Assembly (NCBI GenBank): GCA_037447655.1
Contig: JBBHKE010002584.1
Location: 58,348-93,347 of the forward strand
Source: Zygnema cylindricum
Lineage: Eukaryota; Streptophyta; Zygnematophyceae; Zygnematales; Zygnemataceae
Reading direction: 5' to 3'
DNA length: 35,000 nucleotides
Positions within the stretch are counted from its first letter, which is position 1. Each line of letters starts with the position of its first letter. This document shows, piece after piece, positions 1-10,793 of the stretch. A model generated the notes under the pieces. That model saw only the letters and a list, made by a program, of their open reading frames with translations. It was not told where the DNA came from and ran no database searches. The position numbers were made by a program, and so were the translations under genes.

Positions 1-1370
1 AGGTTCGAAACCAAAAAACTCGTTGTATATGTTTTAGAATTGAAACCAAAAAAAAAAATATATCTAACTTTCGTTACTGAGTTGAATTAAACTGCTTTTT
101 GTTTCCTGAATTTTCTCAATATATATAAAAAAACAGAAAAAAAGTTTGTCGTCTTAATTCTTGAAAACAAAAACACTCTAATAATATCGACTCTTGTTGA
201 AATTGGACTCTTTTAAGTCCTTTGTTTTTCGTCAAATTAAGTTGAGTCATTGCTTTCAATCTATATAAAAAAAAAAACCAAAGTTAAGATTTTGTATATG
301 TTGCTCAAAAAACCAAAGCTTGGAGTCTGTATATATAACTGTTCTAACAATATGAGTTTTACAAGACAAATACAAAGTTGTTATCCTTTTGAAAATAATG
401 AAACACAAGTTTATTAATTTTTGATTTTTGAAAGTGTAATTGTTCAATAAAATATAATAATTTGTTATTTTGATAAGAAGAGATTCTTACCTTTATTCGT
501 TTAGGAATTATTGTAGTAGTTTTTCCAAAATTGTCCAATTCGTAATGGAATTTGTCTTGAAAATTTCGTAGGAAGACGTGCATAACAAAAAAAAATTGTC
601 ATTTTTTTTTAAGGATTGTTAATTTTTTTACATTTGCAGGAAAAACAAAATCTGAAATTGATCGTACCTTAACAATGAATGTTCCTTCATATGCCCCAAA
701 CTTTTCAATAGACATAACGTTGATAATGATTAAAGTCTATAAATTAAATTCCATGTCCACAACTAATAAAAATAGCATGCTCATCCCAATGACAAAATAA
801 ATAACTAATAATTACCTTTTTTACATAAGAATATTTAGACTCACAGCCAAACAATAATAGAGAAAGAGCACGAAACAAATAATTCCCATCCCCTGTAACA
901 TGTAATCAAAAAAGAGGAATTCGTGCCATAATAAGCTTACCTAAAATAGAACTCCCAAAAGTCGAAAAAAAAAACACTTACACTTGAATAACAAAAAATA
1001 AATAAACATTAATAAACAAACGAAAAAACAAAACAATATGATTTTAATACAAACTTTCCCAAACATGTAAAAATAAGGAAATAGACAAACAAAATAGGAT
1101 TTATTTAAAAATTAAAACAAAAAACATACATTAAAAAAAAAAAAAAACATAAAATAAACTTCACACAAACCACTATAAATCATTTAATATGTAAAAAACC
1201 ACTAACTGAATATTTCAAGCCTTCGCAAATGAATGGAAAGAGTGAAAATTCGTTAGGTATAAAGAAATTATAAAAAAAAGAGGAATAGGACCAAATTCAA
1301 GAGAAAAAAGAAAAAATATGGCAGGTAATGGTAATCTCTATACAAAAATTATAGACTTTTAGTCGCCACG
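1..1370. other. AT-rich non-genic stretch
   Basis: Very AT-rich sequence with many A and T runs and short imperfect repeats around ACCAAA words in the first 350 bases. I see no coding region with recognisable motifs, no RNA gene and no transposon ends. Short open frames here are low-complexity and not supported. Confidence 0.6.
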
Positions 1371-1500
1371 CGGAAAAACTTTAAATAGGTGGATTCTTTG
1401 TTCGTCTGCGCACCCGAAATTGCGTGCTCTAAACGACGACAACTTCAATGGCAGCTACAGCGATGAAGTGTCCGAAAAGGAGACAACTTCAGCGACAACT

Positions 1501-1620
1501 ACATTGACAACATGTAAGAAAAGGCGATAGCTTCAACGACAACTACGCCAAAGTACAATTACATTGACGACATGTAAGAAAAGGCGACAGCTTCAACGAC
1601 AACTACGCCAAAGTACAGCG
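1501..1620. repeat. 60-bp tandem duplication
   Basis: Two adjacent 60-base units (1501-1560 and 1561-1620) are nearly identical: two internal substitutions plus a different last few bases. Both carry ACATTGAC, then CATGTAAGAAAAGGCG, then CAACGACAACTACGCC. The surrounding 1370-1860 is richer in G+C and in CGAC words than the flanks. Open frames across it on both strands are low-complexity and unrecognised, so I call only the repeat. It could be a decayed exon or a satellite seed; nothing decides this. Confidence 0.85.
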
Positions 1621-2097
1621 ACGGCAACAAAGTGATCGCGACAGTTGACCCACGGCCGACGACGTCAAGGTGACCACGGCAGATACCAAGATGCCGACAA
1701 TGCGAGATAACCGTACCAAGTATGTGAAACGATATCGCGACGACGCAACAAGAACAAGCATTTGCGACAGCAACGACGAAAGCGACGGCACAAACAAAAA
1801 TAAACGTATTATTTGGAAACCGCATACGGCGCCGTCGATGGGGACACGAAGACATGAAACAACACACTAAATCAAAACACACAACAAAAGTTAACATCTA
1901 ATAAATATATTTTATGAAAATGACAAAATTCAACAAATCGCAACAATTGTAAACATCCATATTTTTTCGGTAATCGTTTTAGGTTAGGAAGTATATAGTG
2001 CGCCAGAAAGTCAACCAGGCGTCGACGCATGTAATCGAGTTACGATTCGTCATGCGAATCTCGCTGACAATGATTTATTCTTTCATAACATATGGGT

Positions 2098-3099
2098 TGC
2101 AATTGTGTGTCCCCCATTGGACTGCAAAATTCAGGAAGCCTCTAGATAGCTTTTGACTAACCAACTTTCAACTAGGACTGCTACTACCCAAGCAGACAAA
2201 TAGACAATATGATTGCATCCCTGTGCAGTCTGGAATCCCTTGAGTCCACGACAAGAAGAATCACTGAAAACGCCCAACTAGGCGATTAATTATCAAGTGG
2301 AAAAGATGCCAATATTTATACAAGCTTGTTGGGAGAGAGGCGGCTACCTCCTCAATCCTCTAAGTCCTAAACCCCTCTCACAACCCGTATCTACTGATGT
2401 ACAAACCAATCAGAAGACTATACTGTACAGAAAAGTACTAGGTTCGAAGTGCTTTTTGTATAGCCTGTTTACAACAAGGCCATGGAGTGGACGTCTGTCT
2501 CCTCCTGACTTGTCCTCATGCTCCCCGGGATTCTCGCTTCCCAATGAAATCTTGCCACGTGTCAACATGTCATGTCACATCCGAAAACTGCGGAGGCGGC
2601 CATTTCGGGATCTCGACGATGATATAGGGCCGTCAGATCCAAACCGGCTTTTAATGCTCGCCGTCCAAAATAACAAATGTTCATTACATTTGTTTCGTGC
2701 GCACTAAAAAACAAAATTTATTTCTCTGTCCTCAATTTGTTATTTCGTTAATCGAATTAATGATCTAGCTAATGATTAAATAGCTATCAAACGCTATGTA
2801 TCCCAACGGACTACTACGACAGACCGGTAAGAGCTGAAGGCTACGCCTCGCTCTGCCGGTCGGAGGTTCGAGTCCTGCCGGACTCAACCTTTTTGTTGAG
2901 AGTGACTTAGGTCACTCTTTAGTCTTGCCTATGGAGCTGAGGCAGCCATGGTTCCACCGCCCTCTCTCTCCTTCAGTGACTACAACAAGTATGGGGGCTA
3001 GAGAGAGAAGGTGGAGGCAAGCTGACTATGCTTTTCTTTTAGCTATTTTAATCATTTAAGACCTAGAAAATACCTCCCCTAAATCTAGTGATTTCAACA
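2098..3099 (-). repeat. copia-A 3' LTR
   Basis: Downstream LTR of the minus-strand element, reading TGTTGAAATC... to ...CAATTGCA on the minus strand. It pairs with 8341-9342, the same length but visibly diverged. It holds a TATAAATATTGG promoter-like box near 2309-2321 and a tRNA-like module on the plus strand near 2815-2890. Its copy of the gag start reads ATG GGG GAC ACA CAA, still open where the 5' LTR has a stop. Confidence 0.93.
2815..2890 (+). other. tRNA-like module in copia-A 3' LTR (Pol III box-like)
   Basis: Plus strand, antisense to the retrotransposon. A perfect B-box, GGTTCGAGTCC, lies at 2865-2875. An A-box-like GACCGGTAAGAGC lies upstream at about 2822-2834, with the spacing usual in tRNA genes. 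The T arm pairs at four of five positions, but no convincing 7-bp acceptor stem forms, so this is not called a tRNA gene. Matching modules sit at the same relative place in the LTRs of copia-B and copia-C, with different sequences. Confidence 0.5.
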
Positions 3100-3112
3100 C
3101 TCCCCTTATTTT
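3100..3112 (-). other. copia-A polypurine tract
   Basis: On the minus strand AAAATAAGGGGAG abuts the TGTTG start of the 3' LTR, the position of the plus-strand DNA primer in LTR retrotransposons. The same tract abuts the 3' LTR of copia-B. Confidence 0.85.
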
Positions 3113-6088
3113 CTAGTCTAATTTTAGTTTTTCTTTTAACCCACAGAATTCTCTGCAGTATTTTAATTTAGGAGAGGGCACAGGTTTTGTCATCATATAA
3201 GCTACCATTTCTCCATCACCTTTATACACAAGATTCATAATTTTATTTTCAACCTTTTCCCTCACAAAACTCAATCTTATATCCATACGCTAAGCCTTAA
3301 AATGATGTTTTGGATTGGCTGCAAATGTAATTGCTGCTTGATTATCACAAAAGACTTCATGCACTCCCTTTTTCATATACCACAGTTCTTGCAATAAAGA
3401 CTTGACCCACATCAGCTCTTTCACAGCAGAATAAGAGGCCATGTACTCAGCCTCCATAGTGGACTGAGCAACTACCTTTTGTTGCTTGCTACTCCAACAA
3501 CAAGCACCTTCCCCCACATATAACACATATCTAGAAGTGCATCTTCTCATAGGTGCATCCCCATAACTGGCAGCACTCCAAGTAGTGATGTCAATGTGCT
3601 CCCGTCCCAAATGCAACCATAAATCAGTGGTTCCCACCAAGTAACTCATGACTCTCTTGGCTACCTCCGAGTCTCTCTTCCTAGGATCATTAAGACTCCT
3701 ACCGAGGACTCCAACTGCTGCTGCTATGTCCGGTCTAGTACAATTCATAAAGTAAATCAAGCTTCCGACAACTTCTGTGTAAGGAATAGACTTCATAAAC
3801 TGTCTCTCTTTAGGACTCATGTGATCATCTAGTATTATCACTCCTTTTCTACACTCCCATCATTTACTTCCTTCAAGTCCATGGGAGTGGTACAACTATT
3901 TGCATTTTCCATGTGAAGTTTCTTAAGCATATTTCCGATAGCTTCTTTCTGAGTAAGTCTAATTATCGTCTTCCCCCTATCTCTTTCCATTTGAATCCCC
4001 AAAATATATTTAGCCTCCCCTAAATAATTTATGTCAAATCTGCTTCTAAGATCTTTCTTTAGCTTATTGATCTTTTCCATAGACTTACTTAACACCAGCA
4101 AATCATCCACATAAATTGCAATAAAAATAACACCATTCTCATCTTCAAACATGTAAATAGAATGGTAAGAACTTATCCAGATATATCCCAGACTGGTGAG
4201 AAACTCATCTAGTTTTTTATTCCATTGTCTAGGAGCTTGCTTCAGTCCATATAAGGACTTTATGAGTCTGCAGACTTTGCTCTCCTCTCTTTCCTCTACA
4301 AATCCCTCTAGTTGCCGCATGAAGATTTCTTCCTCTAGTTCACCTTTGAGGAAGGCGGTCTTAATATCCATCTGGTGTATTTCCATGTCTTTTGCTGCCG
4401 CTAGACTACGGAGAATCCTTACAGATGGGAATCGAACCACTAGAGCAAAAGTCTCCTCATAATCTATCCCCTCTTTTTGGGTTAACCCCTTTGCTACCAA
4501 CCGAGCCATATATCTCTCAATGGTATAATCTAGGTTGAGTTTCAGTTTAAATACCCATTTGCAGCCGATAGGTTTTCTATGTGGAGGACACTCCACCTGT
4601 TCCCAAGTTTTCGCTTCCATGATCTAAGCCATCTCATCATTTATGGCTCCGACCCATTGGTCTTTCTTCGGACTATTCCTTGCCTCCGAGTATGATTGAG
4701 GCTCATCTGGGTGAGATAGCTTTGTTACCTTGTGACTAGCTTGTTTTTCTTGTAGCCTTTTGCTGTTCCTTCGTCCTCCCTCAAATTCCGAAGCTAGAAT
4801 GGAGGGAAGTCTCACGTTTTTCCTTACTGTCTCATCGGCTCCCCTATCCATGGAAACTGGTTCCGGTTCCTCCTCCTCTGACTCCTCGGAGTGTATAGAG
4901 ATATGAGGAGATTCCGGTGTATCTCCTCCATCTTGGATCTCCTCTGAATCTGCAATCACGTTTTCACTTCTGTCCCTTCGGGGAAGATCAGAGTCCTCCT
5001 CACTCTTGGACTCAAAACAGATTCTTATCTTCTTAGTGTGTTTGAAGGGATCAAATGACTTTCTTTCATCCATGACAACTAGATGCTTCACCAGAATGAT
5101 ATCTTGTTTAGCTAAAACATAGACTTTATATCCTTTGACATCCTCATGATATCCCACAAAATATCTTGGTTTCCTTTTAGCATCTAGTTTCCAGTTTTTC
5201 TTATCTCTGTCAAGACTGTATAGTTGACTACCGAATACTTTCAAGTGAGAAATATTTGGTTTCCTTCCAACCCATCTCTCATTGGGTGTCATTCCTTTAA
5301 TGGCTGTAGTGAGGACTTTTTTCTTAATGTAGTTAGCAAAGTTCATGGCTTCTGCCCAAAATCTTCTTCCTATTTTCTTATCACCCAGCATACTACACAC
5401 ACTTTCTCTCAGAGGTCGGTTTAACCTTTCAGCTACCCCATTTTGTTCTGGATTATTTGGTACAGTTTTCTGATGGTGAACTCCCTCATCTCTCAAGTAT
5501 TCCTTAAACGAGTTAGAGGTGTACTCTCCCCGATTATCACTCCTTTTTCGCTTAATGGGGGTTCCGTGCAATTTCTCACCCCAGGCTTTATATTCTTTGT
5601 AGTATTTTGGTGTTTCAGACTTTGTTTTGAGGAAGTAGACTCTAGAATATCCGGACCAGTCATCGGTAATGGTCAGCATAACCTCTTTCCACCGACCGAA
5701 GGTACTCTTGCTGGTCCCTAGATATTTGTATGAACAAGATCTAGTACATTCTCGCCTCTATATGTGGCATTTTTGGGAAAGGGAAGTTTGTGAGCCTTAC
5801 CTTTGGCACAGCCACTACAATCATCTATCATTTAATTATCCCTAAACTCAATGCCTTTTACTACACCAAGCTTCTTTATTTCCCTCAGCTTATCAAAATG
5901 CACATGCCCCAACCGCTTATGCTAGATTATCAAGCTTGGAACACCACCATAGTAAGCACTCTTCTTTTCATTACTCAGGTTAAGCCTAAACATTCATTGG
6001 CTGCCCTTATCTGCTGTGAAGTAGACTTCATCTCCATTCTTGGAGATAAGACTCCCTTTCTAGTCAAGGTATCAAAATCCTTGTCATC
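3112..6088 (-). pseudogene. copia-A pol (integrase, reverse transcriptase, RNase H), broken
   Basis: Remnant of the pol part of a copia polyprotein, which would integrate and copy the element in cytoplasmic particles. Reading down the minus strand: GAG-pre-integrase His/Cys region (about 6080-5800), integrase core (to about 4900), then reverse transcriptase with an intact YVDD motif (4102-4113), then RNase H with TMEAEYMAS and FCDNQAAI. Damage: the first integrase aspartate of HTDIWGP is asparagine (5724-5726) and the next tryptophan is TAG (5718-5720). Other breaks are a TAG at about 4624-4626, a one-base frameshift near 3841 and a stop after HHFKA near 3290. Close homology to copia-B shows each break. 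It is joined to its gag/protease half only across the copia-C insert. Confidence 0.92.
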
Positions 6089-6985
6089 TGCAATTTCTGT
6101 GGTCTCCATTGACCGAGAGAGTGAGCAGCCTATGTAAAGCCTCTAGGATAATATTTGCCCCTTCTACTTTCCCGCTGAATAAGCGCCGCCCAGGCACACA
6201 AATATTTTGACCACTTTCACCCTTGTGAGGAAAAGACTCTCCTGAGTCAAACGCAAAAAGAATCATTGAATTTGCTCCCCTGAGCAGTAAGTTATGGTTG
6301 GTCAAAGATGACCTTTATAGTTACAAGCTCTCTTAGAGAGAGGTACCTAAATTTCACTAAGTCGTGGTCTGCCTACTTACGACTGCCTTTTACTAAACCC
6401 TAGTCCAATAGAACACTATATAGTACAAGAAGGTACATTAGGCGATGTACTTATTGTACGGCCATTGTACGACATGGCTTTCAAAGTGACGCCTGTCAAA
6501 ACGGGAGCCATGGTTCCTCCTCCCATCTTCTCCGGTATCCAATAGTATGGTGCCACGTGGCGTCGCGTGACGCTATCCCCAAAGGCCGCCGAAAGTTTAT
6601 TGTGGGTTGTGGCTGCAATTGTGGCCGTCCGATCATTTGTATTTATGCGGCTTCGATTCGCTTCCATGCATGAATTGATTAATGCGTGTTTTCGTTAGTC
6701 TGCTGCAAATTAGCCCGTTGAACAAATAGTTAAATATGCTTGAAACGTAATACGTACATTGTTTCGTCAGTGCCTTAATGGATAAGGCTAAGGTCTAATT
6801 AGTAATCCGTAGACCCCGGTTCAAATCCGGCTAGAGGCAGTATTTAACTATAAATAGTAAAATACCTTCTATTTCATTCTCCCTCCTAAATGACGCGCCA
6901 GCCATGGCGTGCCTTTGGTTCTCGCTTTCTCTCTCTTTACATTCTAACTAAACTATAGAAGTGAAATATTAATTACCTCTTTTCA
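6089..6985 (-). mobile_element. copia-C: solo-LTR-like remnant inserted in copia-A
   Basis: About 0.9 kb interrupts copia-A between the GAG-pre-integrase region and protease, where copia-B has continuous coding sequence. It has the general plan of the A and B LTRs: one end reads TGCAATTTCTGTGG with a CCATT start-codon complement, the middle holds GATGTACTTATTGTACGGCC and GCCACGTGGCG words, and a tRNA-like module follows. On the minus strand it runs TGAAAAGAGG... to ...AAATTGCA. I see no clear 5-bp target duplication: the flanks are TCATC and AAGAG, and copia-B comparison suggests a few bases were lost at the right junction. A deleted LTR of a third subfamily is the best reading. Confidence 0.75.
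6761..6841 (+). other. tRNA-like module in copia-C LTR
   Basis: This is the best tRNA-like stretch in the window, antisense to the retroelement. GCCTTAATGGATAAGGC (6772-6788) resembles the D arm of arginine-type tRNAs and contains an A-box. GGTCT and AGACC can pair as an anticodon stem around an enlarged loop. GGTTCAAATCC (6818-6828) is a perfect B-box. The 3' side TAGAGGCA can pair only partly upstream. It could be a decayed tRNA gene, a tRNA-derived SINE head, or a regulatory Pol III-type site. Confidence 0.5.
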
Positions 6986-8360
6986 AAGAGGTAGACCTAA
7001 GATTTTTACTCAACTGAAAAATATGGAGCATATTTGAGAACGTCAGTATAGAAGTCTTACCCTCCACTAAGACTTTCAGATCTACCGAGCTCACTTGATC
7101 TGTCGTAACTACTCTCCCATCCCCATACTCTATTTCTACAGTAGGGATCTTTTTTAGCTTAGTTAAAAGGTGCCTGTCACGACACATATGCATGGATGCA
7201 CCTGAGTCGATGATCCATCATTCTTGTGGAGCTTCCCGAATGGCTCCAAGAGCACACTTTTGTTTCCGAGAGATCTCTTTCTCCTCGAGATTCTCGTCGA
7301 GAAGACGCTCTCCATCCTCCTCCTCAGAGGACTCGTCCTCCTCGGTCTCTCCTTTGACACGTGTGACCACAAGTGCCTTCTTCTTCCCTCCGGAAGAACC
7401 TCCTCCACGGTTTTCTTGCAGCCTCAGCTCCGACAGCTTTGTGCAATCATCTATGAAGTGTCCCAGCTTTTTACAGATATGACAAAGACCCTTTGGAGAC
7501 CTACATTCTCCAGATTGGACTCCTTTAAAGTTGTTGTACGGCTTCTTCGGATCCTTCCTCCACTAGTCGGTTTTAGCAGCTATAGCTTGAACGCTCTTTT
7601 CTCCTCTACGAATCCCAATAGTGTTCTCGTGCACGAGTATCATTCGGACCACTGTGTTCCACTTCCAAGAACTGTCATCCATTTCTTCCACTCGGTGCAC
7701 TATGTTTTCATACTCCTCAGGCAACTTCATGATGAGGGTGTTAACTTTCATCTTCATTGTGCCTTTCTATCCAGTACTTTCCATCTTCTTAAATAGACAA
7801 GAGAGATAATTTCAGTAGACTAATATCTTCCAGCATTTGTAAGTATAACTCCCCAGCCTTTGCTCAGCCGGCTAGAGCTCCTGAATGATACCCGCTCTAT
7901 AGATCTCCACTAAAGTCATCTACAACTCCTCAGCCTTGAAGATGTGAAGATGAGAGGTAGCCAAAGCTTGAGTGAGGTGCCTCAGAATGAAATGCCTGGC
8001 ATTCATATAAGTGTAATCCCACATCTCAAAGTCGTTTTCCTCGGTCTTCACGGCCACCACTCCAGGTGCCGTGGCAATAGGAGTAAGAGGTGTCTCATTT
8101 TCTTTTCCCTTTTTGAACACACTGCTGTCCCCATCGTCTGTGTCCTCCGTTGGAGCAGATGCTTCAGCAGAAAACCTCACTCCACCAAATCCTGGTGGGG
8201 TTCCCTGAGATGGGCGTTTCACTTGTCCACCGACAATACCCCAATATCGCTTTTCACACAATGCCCTTGTCATCATGGCTTCCCAGTAAATGAACCCAAA
8301 TCCATTGAAGATGGGTACCCTAGAGGATGGGCCCATAACCTGCAATTATGTGTCCCCCAT
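6986..8360 (-). pseudogene. copia-A gag and protease, broken
   Basis: Decayed gag-protease half of copia-A. The start codon complement at 8358-8360 lies within the 5' LTR, but the fifth codon is TAA (8346-8348). The 3' LTR copy and copia-B have sense codons there. Homology to copia-B runs through the gag capsid-like region, with several frame breaks between about 7920 and 7400. Next come a CX2CX4HX4C zinc knuckle near 7445-7490 and a protease DSGAS motif near 7205-7215, which is preceded by a TGA. Protease sequence continues to the junction with copia-C at 6985. No continuous protein could be made from it. Confidence 0.88.
8328..8340 (-). other. copia-A primer binding site (half-tRNA type)
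   Basis: Directly next to the 5' LTR, the minus strand reads GGTTATGGGCCCA. This is complementary to the anticodon arm of eukaryotic initiator tRNA-Met, not to its 3' end. It is identical to the site in copia-B. Internal (half-tRNA) priming is known for Drosophila copia and yeast Ty5. Confidence 0.75.
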
Positions 8361-9342
8361 TGGACTGCAAAATTCAAAAGCCTCTAGATAGCTTTAGACT
8401 AACCCACTTTCAACGAAGACTGCTACTACCCTATCGGGAAAATAGACAATATGACTACACCCTTGTGCAATCTGGACTCCCTTGAGTCCACAGCAAGAAG
8501 AATCACTAAAAACGCCCAACCAGGCGATTAATTATTGAGTGGCAAAGATGCCAAAATTTATACGAGCTTGTTGGGAAAGAGGCGGCTACCTCCTCAATCC
8601 TCTAATTCCTAAACCCCTCTCACAACCCCTATCTACAGATGTACGAAACAATCAGAAGAGTGTACTGTACAGAAAAGTACAAGGGCCGAAGTACTTTCTG
8701 TACGGCCTGTGTATGAGAAGGCCATGGAGTGGACGTCTGTCTCCTCCAGACTTGTCTTCATGCTCTCTGGGATTCTCGCTTCCCAATGATATCTTGCCAC
8801 GTCTCGATAGGTCATGTCACGTCCGAAAAACCGCCAAGGCGGCCATTTCGGGATCTCGGCGATGATGTCGGGTCGTCGGATCCAAACCGACTTTTAATGC
8901 TCGCCGTCCAAAATAACAAATGTCCGGTACATTTGTTTCGTACGCACTAAAAAACTCAACTAGTTTCTACGTCCTCAATTTGTTATTCCGTTAATCGAAT
9001 TAATGATCTAGCTAATGTTTAAATAGCTATCAAACCCTATGTATCCCAACGGACTACTACGACAGACCGATAATAGCTGAAGGCTACGCCTTGCTCTGCC
9101 GGTAGGAGGTTTGAGTCATGCTGGACTTAACCTTTTTGTTGAGAGTGACTTAGGTCACTCTTTAGTCTTGCCTATTGAGCTGAGGCAGCCATGGCTCCAC
9201 GGCCCTCTCTCTCCTTCACTGACTACAACAAGTACGGGGGCTAGAGAGAGAAGGTGGAAGAAGGCTGCCTATGCTTTTCTTTTAGCTATTTTAATCAATT
9301 AAGTCCTAAAAAATACCTCCCCTAAATCTAGTGATTTCAACA
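8341..9342 (-). repeat. copia-A 5' LTR
   Basis: Upstream LTR of the minus-strand element, 1002 bp, with TG...CA ends and flanked by TGGGT at 9343-9347. On the minus strand a TATAAATTTTGG box (8551-8562) is a plausible U3 promoter about 190 bases before the gag start. The tRNA-like module is present (about 9057-9125), but its B-box is damaged (GGTTTGAGTCA, 9108-9118) compared with the 3' LTR. Confidence 0.93.
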
Positions 9343-9985
9343 TGGGTATACAACGACCACACAAAATAGACGTCGCGTCAAATTGTCTTGATACCAATGT
9401 TGGCCCTATAACACACAGACTACGTTCTTACATTTTGGCCCGCGGTGTGGACTGTGTGTACACAGGGACACACATTCAAAAAACATGTTAGTCCCACACT
9501 TTGCAAAGTACTGCCCGAGTACCTTGCATTTCATTAGGGTCATAGGGTTATTGGTTGTTTTTATTTTTTAATAAATTAAAACACAAATGAGATAAAAACC
9601 TTAAACATATTTATACACACGACGTCCGCGTGGCTCGGCGCGTCGTAAAACGAAATGAGTGTGGACGTCTTCCGTGAAAGTCCCACACGTTGTCTGTAGC
9701 GCGAAAATCGCAAGGTTCTGTATCGTACTTTTCATTTTGGCTTGAAGTTTGGATTCCCAAACGCAACTGTCGGAGCGGCTACTACTATCGCGTCACACCA
9801 TGCCACGTTGTTGTGTTCTCGAAATCCATATAGTACCGTGCAGAACCATAATTTCAGTGATGGCGTCACGTAAGATGTTCGTACATAATAGGTACAGTAC
9901 TATCGCATTATACATGGTACAGTACAAAAACGAAAGGCCGTTGGCAACCAAAGGGCAACGCGGCGGGTCACCCGCGACTATTATT
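9343..9985. other. Non-genic flank with possible fragment of another copia element
   Basis: No gene seen. On the minus strand, CCAACA followed by TTGGTATCAAG (9403-9387) resembles the end of an LTR followed by the usual copia primer site complementary to the 3' end of initiator tRNA-Met. If real, an LTR would extend rightward from 9398, but I cannot find its other end or a partner. The rest holds short GTGTGG/CCCACAC words. Confidence 0.35.
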
Positions 9986-10746
9986 TAGCCACTTGAAACA
10001 TCTTTTCTCTGTGCACACTTGTCGAATTGAAAATCTGACAGTTTCGATTCAAACGCAAATGTTATCACCTTCCGATTGGTGGTCACCAATCATAAAATGG
10101 ACATGTGTTTATTGAGAAAATATGTTTTAACCATAGTTCAAAAGTAGGCATTGTTATTGTAGGCCTTTAGTAGGCGCACAAAACTTGGCACAAAACTCAC
10201 GTAGGGTAAGCATACTATATGTGTATGTGTTGTGCACACTCTTGTACGATCGTACGAATCTGACGTATCATCATAGTACAGCGCACGCCGCCGGATGAAT
10301 TTTTTTAGCGGATTGACACGGCGTAGGATGACATTCCGCGGGAAAAAAAACCCGGAAAAAAAAAGACAACGCGGACGTAAGTCCTATCGTAAGTTGTGTT
10401 ATGGTCTTTTCATGTGATCTTCTAAGATTGCTACTTTGATCAGCGACCGTACGATCGTCCAAATCTGACGGTTTTAATAAAAAATACCTCAAAACTCACG
10501 GAAAAATAAAAATTTGTTTGAATATTTTTCAAAATTTAGGCATGACGTTTAATTCTCTATCGATCGATGTGCAACCCAACCATGTTACTATTTTTTTTCA
10601 TTTTGCGACCAATACAATATGGGTCTTAAGGCCATATTGTATGTTTTGCGTACAATAGGCATATTGTATGGGCCTACTTTCACCTACTTCTGAACTATGG
10701 TTTTAAGTGGCGATCAAAATGTTAACACTAAAAGCGATACCAAGTG
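9985..10746. mobile_element. TA-family MITE, left end lost, split by a TIR insert
   Basis: Homologous to the complete 214-bp MITE at 25126-25339 and to 34768-34984. Shared words include CCACTTGAAACATCTTTTCTC and the subterminal GATTGGTGGTCACCAATC. The right end AAAAGCGATACCAAGTG is followed by TA (10747-10748). The left terminal repeat is missing, because homology starts abruptly at 9985. A 570-bp element (10131-10700) interrupts it. Confidence 0.75.
10131..10700. mobile_element. TTTTAA-flanked TIR element
   Basis: The ends are CCATAGTTCAAAAGTAGG and, inverted, CCATAGTTCAGAAGTAGG: 18 bases with one mismatch. Copies of TTTTAA flank it (10125-10130 and 10701-10706). The unfilled homologue near 25290-25300 has a single GTTTTAAG, so the 6-bp duplication is supported by an in-window empty site. 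A TTAA-type target (piggyBac-like) with two extra matching bases is also possible. There is no transposase; it is non-autonomous. Inner sequence has ACAATATGGCC-like inverted words around 10610-10670. Confidence 0.75.
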
Positions 10747-10793
10747 TACAATCCCGTGATAGAAATAAGAGTAACATAGGTGAAACGAAACTA

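Larger units (their letters stand above)
2098..9342 (-). mobile_element. copia-A: degenerate Ty1/copia LTR retrotransposon
   Basis: Full-length element on the minus strand. It has two 1002-bp LTRs (2098-3099 and 8341-9342), TG...CA ends, a perfect 5-bp target duplication TGGGT (2093-2097 and 9343-9347), a primer binding site at 8328-8340 and a polypurine tract at 3100-3112. The internal order gag, protease, integrase, reverse transcriptase, RNase H is that of Ty1/copia. Coding regions are broken by several stops, at least one frameshift and an inserted solo-LTR-like remnant (6089-6985). The two LTRs differ at many sites, so the insertion is much older than copia-B, its close relative. It cannot be autonomous. 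Confidence 0.95.

Noticed and set aside
1559-1897. 112-codon minus-strand open frame
   Set aside because: Low-complexity Val/Ala/Cys-rich, overlaps a tandem repeat, and no domain is recognised.
2297-2707. 136-codon open frame, with a similar one at 8539-8865
   Set aside because: Both lie inside the copia-A LTRs on the antisense strand; their likeness is LTR homology and the frame is not kept well between copies.
6773-6841. A true functional tRNA gene in the copia-C LTR
   Set aside because: A and B boxes are good, but the acceptor stem pairs only in part and the anticodon loop is enlarged; called tRNA-like only.
6084-6990. 5-bp target duplication for copia-C
   Set aside because: The flanks TCATC and AAGAG do not match, so I did not claim one.
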